A DNA stretch of 64,000 nucleotides, taken from Novosphingobium sp. HII-3 (GTDB lineage Bacteria > Pseudomonadota > Alphaproteobacteria > Sphingomonadales > Sphingomonadaceae). The stretch is from the NCBI RefSeq assembly GCF_002916655.1, contig NZ_PPSM01000081.1, forward strand, positions 62,001 through 126,000. The letters run 5' to 3'. Within the stretch, counting starts at the first letter, position 1. Every line of letters begins with the position of its first letter. Of this stretch, positions 34,677 through 42,587 are shown piece after piece. The notes beneath the pieces were generated by a model that saw only the letters and a list, made by a program, of their open reading frames with translations, was not told where the DNA came from and did not search any database. The translations under genes and the position numbers were made by a program.

Positions 34677-35612
34677 TCAGGCTTTCACCCGCGCCAGCCG
34701 GCGCCGGCCGAAGATGGCCGCGGCCGCCGCACCGAACAGCAGCAGCATCGGCGGCGCGGGAACGGGCGTACCGCCGGAGCTTGTCGAGGTGGACCCGCCC
34801 GACGAGGTCGAGGACGATGAGGAACCCGAGCTTGTCGAGGAGGACGACGAACTGGTGCCCCCGAACGAGCTGGACGAAGAGCTGGACGTGGACGAACCGG
34901 AGGAGGAACTCGTCGACGAGCCGCCAGACGTCGTTCCACCCGAGGTGTTCTCGTCGTCGCCACCCGACGAACTGGAGGACGACGAGCTGGAGGAGGACGA
35001 CGAGCTGGAGGAGGACGACGAGGACGAGGAGGAACTGCTCGATGTGGAGACGTTTCCGGAGCTGGTGGACGTAGTGGACGTGATGCCGCCGGTCGTCGTG
35101 GTCGACGTCATGCCGCCGGTGCTGGAGCTGGAGCTCGTGGTCGAGGTGACACCGCCGGTGGTCGAGGTGACACCGCCGGTGGTCGTCGACGTGATGACCA
35201 CGTTGCCCCCGCCACCGCCGCCACCACCGCCGAAGAAACCGCCGAAAAAGCCGCCGCCGAAGCCACCGAAGCCGCCTCCACCGCCGATCACCGTCGGAGC
35301 GCCGCCGCTGCCACCGACGTAGGACGGGGGCGCCGATACCGGCGCGTAAGGGGCGGGCGCAGGGACCATGGCCACGGCTGCAGGTTCATCTGGCCTGTCG
35401 ATCCTGCGGGCGCGCTTGAGTTCGGGCGCGGGCTCCTTGCGGATGATACGCTTGGCCGGCCGCTTCGGGGGCTTGGCGACTTTGGCGACCTTCACCTTGC
35501 GGTATTCGGTTTTGGCGGCCTGCTTCTCGGCAACGTGAACGGCGCCACCGCCGATGATAGCGCAGCCCGCCGCGCAGGCGGACAATTTCGCCAGGGCCAT
35601 CCTAACCGACAT
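34677..35612 (-). CDS. Ser/Gly-rich surface protein with PEP-CTERM-like tail
   Basis: 311 residues from the ATG at 35612, behind GAGGG at a 9-base spacing. The N-terminus (MSVRMALAKLSACAAGCAIIGGGAV) is a hydrophobic signal-like segment. Then come a Lys/Pro/Arg-rich part, a Gly/Phe-rich stretch, Thr/Ser repeats of the STTTGG kind, and a run of more than 25 Ser. The last 30 residues read VPAPPMLLLFGAAAAAIFGRRR, the Pro motif, membrane helix and Arg cluster of an exosortase (PEP-CTERM) sorting signal. It is probably exported and glycosylated or surface-attached. No exosortase gene is in the window. Confidence 0.8.
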   Translation of the reverse strand: MSVRMALAKLSACAAGCAIIGGGAVHVAEKQAAKTEYRKVKVAKVAKPPKRPAKRIIRKEPAPELKRARRIDRPDEPAAVAMVPAPAPYAPVSAPPSYVGGSGGAPTVIGGGGGFGGFGGGFFGGFFGGGGGGGGGNVVITSTTTGGVTSTTGGVTSTTSSSSSTGGMTSTTTTGGITSTTSTSSGNVSTSSSSSSSSSSSSSSSSSSSSSSSSSSGGDDENTSGGTTSGGSSTSSSSGSSTSSSSSSSFGGTSSSSSSTSSGSSSSSTSSGGSTSTSSGGTPVPAPPMLLLFGAAAAAIFGRRRLARVKA

Positions 35613-35857
35613 AAACCATTGCCCTCTTTTTGCGCATGGCGGCTGCGGCTCGCCAAGGAAGCCGCCTCGCCAGGTTGAGAAAAGCAAACGCAGAGAGCGC
35701 CCGATGCGGCAACGCGATTTCAAGCAAAACCGCGTCTAAAAAGCAAAATCCTGGTTAATATTCGGCACTGTGGCACGGGTTGTGCCGAAACGGCACTGTC
35801 TGGCAGCAGCCGCCCGGCGCAGGCCGTCGGGAGAGGGCCGCTTGGCCCGGAGAGAAA

Positions 35858-36889
35858 TCAGCCGTCCGACGAATCGAAGAGCCCGCCTTGCGGCCCCACA
35901 GGCGGCGTCATCCCGAGGTGCTGCCAGCCACGGTCGTTCAGGCAGCGCCCCCTGGCGGTACGGGCGATCAGGCCGAGCTGGATGAGGTAGGGTTCGATAA
36001 CCTCCTCGATCGTATCACGCGGCTCGGACAGTCCGGCGGCCAGCGTCTCGACGCCCACCGGGCCGCCCTTGTAGATCTCCGCGATCATCCGGAGATAGCG
36101 GCGGTCCTGCGCGTCGAGCCCGATGGAATCCACCTCAAGCCGCGTCAGGGCGTTGTCGGCTATGCCACGGGTGATGACATCGGAGCCCGCAACGTGCGCG
36201 AAGTCACGGACGCGGCGCATCAGGCGGCCCGCCACGCGCGGCGTGCCACGCGATCGGCGGGCGATTTCAGTCGCCCCGCCCCGGTCCATGCCGATGCCGA
36301 GCAACCCGGCCCCGCGCGTCACGACTTTCTCCAGTTCCTCGACCGTGTAGAACTGCAGCCGCACGGGTATCCCGAAGCGATCGCGCAGCGGCGTCTGCAG
36401 CAGACCCTGCCGGGTGGTGGCCCCGATCAGGGTGAAGGGCGGAAGGTCGATCCGCACCGAACGGGCCGAGGGCCCTTCGCCGATAATGAGATCGAGGGCA
36501 CGATCCTCCATCGCGGGATAGAGCACTTCCTCCACCACGGGATTGAGGCGATGGATCTCATCGATGAAAAGGACGTCGCCCTGCTCAAGATTGGTGAGCA
36601 ACGCGGCGAGGTCGCCCGCCTTGGCAATGACCGGCCCAGAGGTCGCACGGAAGCCGACACCCAGTTCCCGCGCGACGATCTGGGCCAGCGTCGTCTTGCC
36701 CAGCCCCGGCGGGCCGAAGAAAAGCACGTGGTCCATCGCTTCGCGCCGCGACTTGGCGGATTCGATGAAGACCTGCAGGTTGTCCTTGGCGGCGGCCTGC
36801 CCGACGAATTCCGCAAGGCTCTTGGGTCGCAGGGCAGCGTCCACATCCTCGGTCTGGCGGCTGGGGGAGAGAATCGGATTGTCCGTCAT
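35858..36889 (-). CDS. ruvB: Holliday junction branch migration helicase RuvB
   Basis: 343 residues, the usual length. Walker A is GPPGLGKTT, Walker B is DVLFIDEIH, and the arginine finger region (ATTRQGLLQTPLRDRFG) and C-terminal winged helix (PRTARGRCLNDRGWQHL) are present. It is the ring ATPase that drives branch migration with RuvA. It lies 12 bases downstream of ruvA; ruvC lies upstream beyond a mannosyltransferase gene on the other strand. Confidence 0.97.
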   Translation of the reverse strand: MTDNPILSPSRQTEDVDAALRPKSLAEFVGQAAAKDNLQVFIESAKSRREAMDHVLFFGPPGLGKTTLAQIVARELGVGFRATSGPVIAKAGDLAALLTNLEQGDVLFIDEIHRLNPVVEEVLYPAMEDRALDLIIGEGPSARSVRIDLPPFTLIGATTRQGLLQTPLRDRFGIPVRLQFYTVEELEKVVTRGAGLLGIGMDRGGATEIARRSRGTPRVAGRLMRRVRDFAHVAGSDVITRGIADNALTRLEVDSIGLDAQDRRYLRMIAEIYKGGPVGVETLAAGLSEPRDTIEEVIEPYLIQLGLIARTARGRCLNDRGWQHLGMTPPVGPQGGLFDSSDG

Positions 36890-36901
36890 GCGACCGGCCG
36901 C

Positions 36902-37507
36902 TTACCCGGCCGCCAGCTTGAGCGCCACGCGCACAAGATCGTTAAGCCCGGCATTCTCCCCGAGTTCATCCACCGCCTTGCCGACGGCGTTAGCGGCGAC
37001 GACGGGCTTGAAGCCCAGGTTCTGGAGCGCCGAAACGGCATCTGCGCTGAACGAGCCCTGCGGCAAGGCCGCGCTACCGCCAGGCGCACCGGGCGCGACC
37101 GGCAGGCCGCCTGCCTTGTCCTTCAGTTCATTGACGATGCGGCTCGCCAGCTTCGGACCCACGCCATTGGCACGGGCGACCATGGCGCTGTCCCCGCCCG
37201 CGCAGGCTCGTTGCAGTTCCTCCGTCGTTAATGCCGACAGGATGGCCAGCGCCACCTTGGACCCGACGCCCTGAATGGCGGTCAGCATGCGAAACCAGTT
37301 CCGCTCCGCCGCTGAGGCGAAGCCGATGAGCCGCTGGTCGGTTTCCGACACCTGCATTTCGGTGTGGATGACGACGCGGTCTCCCCGGATGCCCAGATGG
37401 CTCAGAGTCCGGGCCGAGCAATGGACAAGGTAGCCGACGCCGTTGACGTCGATGATCGCCCAGTCGGGGCCAGTGTCGTCTAACAGTCCGGTGAGCTTGG
37501 CGATCAT
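36902..37507 (-). CDS. ruvA: Holliday junction DNA-binding protein RuvA
   Basis: 201 residues with the OB-fold start MIAKLTGLLDDTGPDWAIIDVNGVGYLV, two HhH motifs (LTAIQGVGSKVALAILS; ARANGVGPKLASRIVNELKDK) and a C-terminal RuvB-binding domain ending in LVRVALKLAAG. It forms the tetramer that holds the junction. It is in an operon with ruvB. Its start is 94 bases from the divergent mannosyltransferase start. Confidence 0.97.
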   Translation of the reverse strand: MIAKLTGLLDDTGPDWAIIDVNGVGYLVHCSARTLSHLGIRGDRVVIHTEMQVSETDQRLIGFASAAERNWFRMLTAIQGVGSKVALAILSALTTEELQRACAGGDSAMVARANGVGPKLASRIVNELKDKAGGLPVAPGAPGGSAALPQGSFSADAVSALQNLGFKPVVAANAVGKAVDELGENAGLNDLVRVALKLAAG

Positions 37508-37600
37508 GGTTTGTTCCTATGGCATACCGGGAATGGCCACGAAAGAGCGAATTGCGCGCACGGCGGTGACTTGCCGCGCGGCTTGCCGTATCAGGCAGCG

Positions 37601-39106
37601 ATGGGGCGAAAGGGGCAGGACGATTTCCGATCGGGCGACGAGGCACTTTTCACGCCGTCGGTGTGGCGACTGCTCGCCGTGGGCACGGCCGTGGTGGCCG
37701 TGCTCCTGCGCGCGATCGCCTTCTCGCCGCTCGACCAGCATCACGCCGACGAGCTGACGCAGTACTTCGAGCAGGCACACCGCATCGTCACCGGCAGCGG
37801 CATCGTTCCGTGGGAGGCGCGGTTCGGCATCCGCAACTCGCTGATCCCGCAGCTGCTTGCCATGCCGATCGCGCTGGGCCGATGGCTTGCCCCCGGTACG
37901 ATGGCCCCGCTCTACCTGGCGCGCGGCACCTATGCCGCGCTCACCCTGCTGGCACTGCCTGCGGCCTGGCAGCTGGGCGCACTGACCTCGCGCGCGCACG
38001 CCTGGATCGCGATGCTCGTCGTGGCCGTGTGGTGGCAGAGCATTCTGTTCTCCGATCTGCTGCTCTCGGAAAGCCTCGCCGCCGCGATACTCCTGCTGGC
38101 CGCCGCGCCGCTGCTGGATGAAGGAGCGACGCACCGCCGCATCGCTGCGAGCGCGTGCCTTCTGGGGCTGGGTGTGCTGCTGCGATTTCAGTTCGCCCCT
38201 TTCGCCGCGGTTCTGGCCATTCATACGCTGCGGTTGGAGCCTCGGCGATGGAGACCGCTTCTCGCAGGCGGGCTTGCCGCGGCGGCTGCAGGGGCCGCCA
38301 GTGATCTTCTCGCCGGCACGTTGCCGTTCGCATGGATCTTCGCCAACTTCGCGCACAACATCGGGGAAGGACGGGCGGCGCGGTTCGGAACGAGCGGTCC
38401 GTTCGAGTACCTTGTCGAATACTACCGACACTTCGGCGCCGCCGCGCTCCTGTTCACGGTCCTTGCCATCGTCCCGGCAGCCAGACGCTACGCTCCGCTT
38501 CTCTTCGCCGCAGCGGCGACCATCCTTGCGCACAGCCTTCTGGCGCACAAGGAGTATCGCTTCGTGTGGGTGGCCACCCAGTCGGTAATGATAGTCGCCA
38601 GCGTGGGAGCGCTCTCGCTGGTGCAGCGCGCGTTCCGCCAGGGCGCGGCGCGCAGCCCGTTCCAGCCGCTGCTGGCGACGGCATCGATCTGGTGCCTGCT
38701 CAGCTTCGCCTCCGCCTCAGCGACGGGCGGCTACCGGTCCTTGCGGGGCGGTGGCGGACTGAGCGAATTGGCCATAACTGCGGCGAAGCGCCCGGAGGTG
38801 TGCCGCCTGGCGGTGGCGCAGGCATACTACCTCTACGCCGCGCCCTCCATCCTGCCGCGACCGCTCCCGCTCTCGGTCGTGCCAGAGGGCGTCTTGGAAG
38901 GGCGGGTGCCACTCCCCGCTTCCATCAGCCGCTCATCAAACGCCCTGCTCATGGGGCACAGCCTGCCGAAAGGCGCAGACGGCTACCGGCGCGTGGCCTG
39001 CACCGTGCTGCCGGAGGAAAAGCCCTGCCTCTATGTCCGGCCGGGCACCTGCACGGCAGATCCCGTCTACGATGTGCAGGCGGCGCTCGAACGGGCCGGG
39101 CTCTAA
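37601..39106 (+). CDS. GPI-mannosyltransferase-like (GT22 family) membrane protein
   Basis: 501 residues from the ATG at 37601; the frame is open earlier without family features. About ten membrane segments are visible. The first luminal-type loop reads FSPLDQHHADELTQYFEQAH followed by VPWEARFGIRNSLIPQLL, matching the His-Asp-Glu and Trp-Glu motifs of Glyco_transf_22 (PIG-B/ALG9/ALG12). HKEYRFVW later is also a family hallmark. Such enzymes add mannose from polyprenyl-phosphate-mannose. Bacterial members are known but unassigned. It is inserted between ruvA and ruvC on the opposite strand. Confidence 0.8.
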   Translation: MGRKGQDDFRSGDEALFTPSVWRLLAVGTAVVAVLLRAIAFSPLDQHHADELTQYFEQAHRIVTGSGIVPWEARFGIRNSLIPQLLAMPIALGRWLAPGTMAPLYLARGTYAALTLLALPAAWQLGALTSRAHAWIAMLVVAVWWQSILFSDLLLSESLAAAILLLAAAPLLDEGATHRRIAASACLLGLGVLLRFQFAPFAAVLAIHTLRLEPRRWRPLLAGGLAAAAAGAASDLLAGTLPFAWIFANFAHNIGEGRAARFGTSGPFEYLVEYYRHFGAAALLFTVLAIVPAARRYAPLLFAAAATILAHSLLAHKEYRFVWVATQSVMIVASVGALSLVQRAFRQGAARSPFQPLLATASIWCLLSFASASATGGYRSLRGGGGLSELAITAAKRPEVCRLAVAQAYYLYAAPSILPRPLPLSVVPEGVLEGRVPLPASISRSSNALLMGHSLPKGADGYRRVACTVLPEEKPCLYVRPGTCTADPVYDVQAALERAGL

Positions 39107-39122
39107 TCCGGCCGGCGGGCGG

Positions 39123-39599
39123 TCAGCGGTGGCTGCCGAGCATGTTGGCGTGAGTGATGGCGACGGCGAGAGCATCGGCCGCGTCTTCGCCGGCGAGCTT
39201 CACGCCAGGCAGCAGGATCTTGAGCATGGCCTGGACTTGCGCCTTCTCGGCCGCGCCTGTGCCGACGATCGCCTTCTTGATGAGGCGGGTGGAGTATTCC
39301 GCCACGGGAAGCCCGGCACGGGCGACCGACAGCATGGCCACGCCGCGCGCCTGCCCCAGCTTCAGCGTCGACTGAGGATTCACGTTAACGAAGACTTCCT
39401 CCACCGCGCCCGCATCCGGGCGGTGGTGAAGGATCACGTCGGTCAGCGCCGCGTCCAGTTCCACCAGCCGCTCGGCCATCCCGGCCTTGGCGTTGGTGCG
39501 GATCTGCCCGTTCGCCACATGGCTGAGGCGGCTGCCGCTCTTCGCGACGATGCCCCAGCCAGTGCAGGTGAGACCGGGATCGATACCGATGAGGATCAT
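39123..39599 (-). CDS. ruvC: crossover junction endodeoxyribonuclease RuvC
   Basis: 158 residues: MILIGIDPGLTCTGWGI with the catalytic Asp7, Glu in AVEEVFVN, and the C-terminal acidic pair in EDAADALAVAITH. It resolves Holliday junctions made during recombination. It lies 56 bases downstream of yebC, the common yebC-ruvC order, while ruvAB are separated from it by the mannosyltransferase gene. Confidence 0.97.
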   Translation of the reverse strand: MILIGIDPGLTCTGWGIVAKSGSRLSHVANGQIRTNAKAGMAERLVELDAALTDVILHHRPDAGAVEEVFVNVNPQSTLKLGQARGVAMLSVARAGLPVAEYSTRLIKKAIVGTGAAEKAQVQAMLKILLPGVKLAGEDAADALAVAITHANMLGSHR

Positions 39600-39655
39600 C
39601 GCGCTAAGAGGCCGTCAGCCAGCATGCCGGAGCCGAAGCCCCGGCTTCCGGCTTG

Positions 39656-40399
39656 TCAGCCCAGCTTCTCCATGACCTCGTCCGAGATCTCGTAATTGCC
39701 CCAGACGGTCTGGACGTCGTCATCGTCCTCGAGCGTGTCGACGAGCTTCATGAGGGTGCTCGCGGTGTCCAGATCGACATCGACCTTGAGGCTCGGCTTC
39801 CAGGCCAGCTTCACGCCCTCGGCCTCGCCCAGCACCTTCTCGAGCTCGCGCGCGACTTCGTGCAGGTTCTCGACGGAAGTCCAGACCGCGTGGCTGTCGC
39901 CGTCGCTTTCGACGTCGTCGGCACCCGCTTCGATAGCGGCTTCAAGAACCTTGTCCTCGTCACCCACGGTGCCGGGGTACTCGATGAGACCCAGACGCTC
40001 GAAGCCATGGCTGACCGCGCCCGAAGCGCCCAGGTTTCCGCCGTTCTTGGCGAAGGCGGTGCGCACGTTGGTGGCGGTGCGGTTGCGGTTGTCGGTCAGC
40101 GCTTCGACGATGATGGCGACGCCGCTCGGGCCGTAACCCTCGTAGCGCACTTCCTCGTAGTTCTCGCCGTCGCCCTTGCTCGCCTTCTCGATGGCGCGCT
40201 GGATGTTGTCCTTGGGCATGGACTGCGCCTTGGCCGCGTTCACGGCGGCACGCAGGCGCGGGTTCATGTCCGGATCGGGCATGCCCATCTTCGCGGCGAC
40301 GGTGATTTCGCGCGACAGCTTGGAGAACATCGCCGAGCGCTTCTTATCCTGCGCACCCTTGCGATGCATGATGTTCTTGAATTTGGAATGGCCTGCCAT
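39656..40399 (-). CDS. yebC: YebC/PmpR family DNA-binding regulatory protein
   Basis: 247 residues from the ATG at 40399 (MAGHSKFKNIMHRKGAQDKKRS), the invariant family start; the 13 codons before it are not conserved. It also has RYEGYGPSGVAIIVEALTDNRNRT. YebC-type proteins act as transcription factors and, as shown for some members, help ribosomes translate proline-rich stretches. It is upstream of ruvC in the conserved order. Confidence 0.96.
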   Translation of the reverse strand: MAGHSKFKNIMHRKGAQDKKRSAMFSKLSREITVAAKMGMPDPDMNPRLRAAVNAAKAQSMPKDNIQRAIEKASKGDGENYEEVRYEGYGPSGVAIIVEALTDNRNRTATNVRTAFAKNGGNLGASGAVSHGFERLGLIEYPGTVGDEDKVLEAAIEAGADDVESDGDSHAVWTSVENLHEVARELEKVLGEAEGVKLAWKPSLKVDVDLDTASTLMKLVDTLEDDDDVQTVWGNYEISDEVMEKLG

Positions 40400-40587
40400 G
40401 GGTCCGCTCGCTGACTGCCCGCGATCCTCCTTCTGCAAGGCCGTTCCGCGGGTCCGATGAATGAAGTGGCGCGGGCCTTACAACAGGCGTGCACCAAAGG
40501 GCAACCGGAGACCGGCAGCCGTGCCGGTGGAGCCCCATCCGCATTGCGGGCAAGGAACCCGCAAGGCTTTCCAAGGTACAAGGCCCC

Positions 40588-41310
40588 ATGACGACGACAC
40601 AAAGCGACCCTTCACCCCGGACCGCACCGGCGGTTCTGCCACAGCTGGCCCGCTTCCTGGCGCGGCCGCAGGTGCTCACCCCGATCGGACTGCGCTCGGG
40701 CAGCGGGTGGAGGATACTGGCCTCAGTGACCGCGCTTCACCTCGCGGGGATGCTGCTGCTGATACTGCCGCTGCTGACCCTGTGGCAGAAGACGCAGGAC
40801 TTGCCCCTGCCCGACGCCTTCGGCAAAGTGCCGTCACACTGGCTCCTGCCGCTGACGATCCTTGCCGCGCCGGTACTGGAGGAATCCATCTTTCGCGGAT
40901 GGCAGACGGGCCGCCCCCGCGCGCTGTGGTTGCTCGGCTGCTTCGCGGCTCTTGTCGCCATAGCCGCATTGGCGCCTGGGCTCGACCCAATCGTGCTGAT
41001 TGCCGCAATCGGGGTGATGGCGGCAGCGGCGGGCGTGGGCTGGTTCCGCCTGCGCAAGCGCAAGGATGCGCCGAAGGTCTATCGCGCGGCCTACCCTATC
41101 GTGTTCTGGGTAGTGGCGCTCGCTTTCGCCGCCGTCCACCTCATGAACTATCCGTCGGCATCGCTCCTGTCGTTGCCGATGGTCCTGCCCCAGCTCTGGG
41201 CCGCGCTGCTGCTGGGCTTTACCCGCCAGCGCGTGGGCCTTGTCGCCGCCATGCTCCAGCACGGCGCGGCAAACGCGGCCAGCATGGCGCTGGCCCTCGC
41301 GGGGAACTGA
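40588..41310 (+). CDS. CPBP family intramembrane metalloprotease
   Basis: 240 residues from the ATG at 40588. Motif 1 is APVLEESIFRGW (EExxxR), motif 2 FAAVHLMNY, and motif 3 AAMLQHGAANA: the CAAX/Abi-type set in order across about six membrane segments. Roles range from prenyl protein processing to bacteriocin immunity and are not assignable here. It is convergent with gapR, and a palindromic hairpin spans both gene ends. Confidence 0.85.
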   Translation: MTTTQSDPSPRTAPAVLPQLARFLARPQVLTPIGLRSGSGWRILASVTALHLAGMLLLILPLLTLWQKTQDLPLPDAFGKVPSHWLLPLTILAAPVLEESIFRGWQTGRPRALWLLGCFAALVAIAALAPGLDPIVLIAAIGVMAAAAGVGWFRLRKRKDAPKVYRAAYPIVFWVVALAFAAVHLMNYPSASLLSLPMVLPQLWAALLLGFTRQRVGLVAAMLQHGAANAASMALALAGN

Positions 41311-41357
41311 GGCCACTGTCCCCATCCGGCACCGGATGGGGGTAGCGGCTGCCTCAG
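41307..41357. terminator. bidirectional hairpin between CPBP and gapR genes
   Basis: A perfect 9-bp stem CCCCATCCG/CGGATGGGG (41320-41341) with a 4-base loop is enclosed by CTGAGGC/GCCTCAG, which overlap the stop codons of both convergent genes. There is no T-run, so termination would depend on the stem alone. Confidence 0.4.
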
Positions 41358-41590
41358 TCGATGCCCAGAGCCGTCTTGTAGGTATCGAGCAGCATGTCCA
41401 TTTCGCGGCGATCGTCCGGCTTCATCTTGCGCAGACGCACGATAGCACGCATGATCTTCACGTCGTAGCCGACCGCCTTCGCCTCATTGTAGACGTCGCG
41501 GATGTCGTCCGAGATGCCCTTCTTCTCTTCCTCGAGACGCTCGACGCGTTCGATCAGCAGGCGCAGGCGATCGTCGGTGGTTTCGGCCAT
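41354..41590 (-). CDS. gapR: GapR-like nucleoid-associated protein (DUF2312)
   Basis: 78 residues: RLLIERVERLEEEKKGISDDIRDVYNEAKAVGYDVKIMRAIVRLRKM, the DUF2312/GapR signature of a coiled coil plus helical clamp. In Caulobacter GapR is a tetrameric clamp that binds overtwisted AT-rich DNA ahead of replication forks and assists topoisomerases. It is nearly universal in alphaproteobacteria. It is a single gene here. Confidence 0.95.
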   Translation of the reverse strand: MAETTDDRLRLLIERVERLEEEKKGISDDIRDVYNEAKAVGYDVKIMRAIVRLRKMKPDDRREMDMLLDTYKTALGID

Positions 41591-41759
41591 GGGTTGAATG
41601 CTCCGGTGAAGGCTGGTGAATCGGTTGGTGGCGGCTGATAGCCACGCGTGCGGATTCGGGCAAAGCGCTGCCCTGTGGAAATCATGTGGAGGACGCGCCG
41701 AGGTTGCCTTCCCATTCCGCCGCCCCTATTCCGCCCCGGCGCCGACCACGTTCGTGCGT

Positions 41760-41797
41760 CTGCCCGGACGGGCAGTGTCAAGACCGGGACGGCCCGG
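41760..41797 (+). ncRNA. guanidine-II (mini-ykkC) riboswitch candidate
   Basis: Two adjacent hairpins precede a guanidinium exporter gene. Hairpin 2 (41784-41797) is CCGGG-ACGG-CCCGG, an exact ACGR tetraloop on a GC stem as in the guanidine-II class. Hairpin 1 (41760-41775) is CTGCCC-GGAC-GGGCAG; it contains GGACGG, but the best fold puts GGAC in the loop, so it is non-canonical. The linker is 8 bases, within the class range. The Shine-Dalgarno AAGGAG follows 18 bases later. The class is known to control sugE/gdx genes. Confidence 0.65.
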
Positions 41798-41829
41798 CGA
41801 TCCCCCTCGCGAGAAAGGAGATTGTCGTC

Positions 41830-42144
41830 GTGCCTTGGATTCTACTGTCGATTGCAGGCGCTCTGGAAGTGGTCTGGGCCTTCTCCATGAAGCAATCGCA
41901 GGGTTTCACCCGCCTTTGGCCCAGCCTCATCACGCTGATCGCGATGCTTGCGAGCTTTGGCCTTCTTGCCGCCGCGATGCGCTCGCTGCCGTTGGGAACC
42001 GCTTATGCGGTCTGGACCGGGATCGGCGCGCTTGGTGCGTTCGTTGTGGGCATCGCGTTCCTGGGCGAATCCGCCAATGCGACACGGCTGCTGGCGGCGG
42101 CCCTGATCCTGGGAGGGATCATGCTCATGAAGGCTTCTTCCTGA
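41830..42144 (+). CDS. gdx: SMR family guanidinium exporter (Gdx/SugE)
   Basis: 104 residues from the GTG at 41830, behind GAGAAAGGAG: VPWILLSIAGALEVVWAFSMKQSQGFTRLWPSL. The conserved membrane Glu13 in ALEVVWA binds substrate, and four membrane helices are clear. Typical Gdx residues (GALEVVWA, GTAYAVWTGIG) separate it from the EmrE/Qac multidrug branch. It exports guanidinium in exchange for protons as an antiparallel dimer. A mini-ykkC-like leader directly upstream supports the assignment. Confidence 0.9.
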   Translation: MPWILLSIAGALEVVWAFSMKQSQGFTRLWPSLITLIAMLASFGLLAAAMRSLPLGTAYAVWTGIGALGAFVVGIAFLGESANATRLLAAALILGGIMLMKASS

Positions 42145-42174
42145 CGGCAGGCCGCCGCGCGGGCCGGGAGCCGA

Positions 42175-42486
42175 TCAGTGCGCGCCGCCGTTTTTCGCAA
42201 GGCTCTCCTCCATGCGCGCAATCTGCTCGGGCGTCGCCTCGCTCTGATACCTGTCCTTCCACTCGTCGAACGGCATACCGTGGATGACCGCGCGTGCCTG
42301 TGCCTTGTCGCCGGCATAGCCCGCATCGCGGATCCAGTCCGCCAGGCAGTTGCGGCAGAAGCCCGCCAGGCCCATCAGATCGATGTTCTGTGCATCGTGG
42401 CGGTGCTGCAGATGGCGCACCAGCCGGCGGAAAGCCGCCGCGGCCACGGCATCGTCAATTGCATCAATGTCATTTTGCCCGTTCAT
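42175..42486 (-). CDS. DUF1244 family protein
   Basis: 103 residues from the ATG at 42486 (MNGQNDIDAIDDAVAAAAFRRLVRHL). The family core is DLMGLAGFCRNCLADWIRDA, with the conserved Cys pair, then MPFDEWKDRYQSEAT. Small soluble helical protein, widespread in alphaproteobacteria and gammaproteobacteria, function unknown. It is divergent from pyk with about 100 bases between the starts. Confidence 0.9.
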   Translation of the reverse strand: MNGQNDIDAIDDAVAAAAFRRLVRHLQHRHDAQNIDLMGLAGFCRNCLADWIRDAGYAGDKAQARAVIHGMPFDEWKDRYQSEATPEQIARMEESLAKNGGAH

Positions 42487-42587
42487 AATCCGCCAATCGT
42501 CCTTGGTTTGTAATAAGGCCTTTGCCATATGAGGCGCGGTTTCCGGAAGAGGCAGCAAACTTGGTCAGCAGCATTCCCTCGGGCGCG

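Noticed and set aside
34900..35180. Apparent microsatellite or CRISPR-like repeat tract
   Set aside because: The repeats are degenerate Ser/Thr/Gly codons within one reading frame, with no spacers of constant length, so it is coding low complexity.
34714..35322. Plus-strand frame coding a Glu/Asp/Pro-rich product over the Ser-rich protein
   Set aside because: The acidic repeats are the complement of Ser, Thr and Gly codons in the real minus-strand gene, which has a ribosome site, signal peptide and sorting tail.
35780..37231. 483-codon plus-strand frame across ruvB and ruvA
   Set aside because: Antisense shadow of two certain genes.
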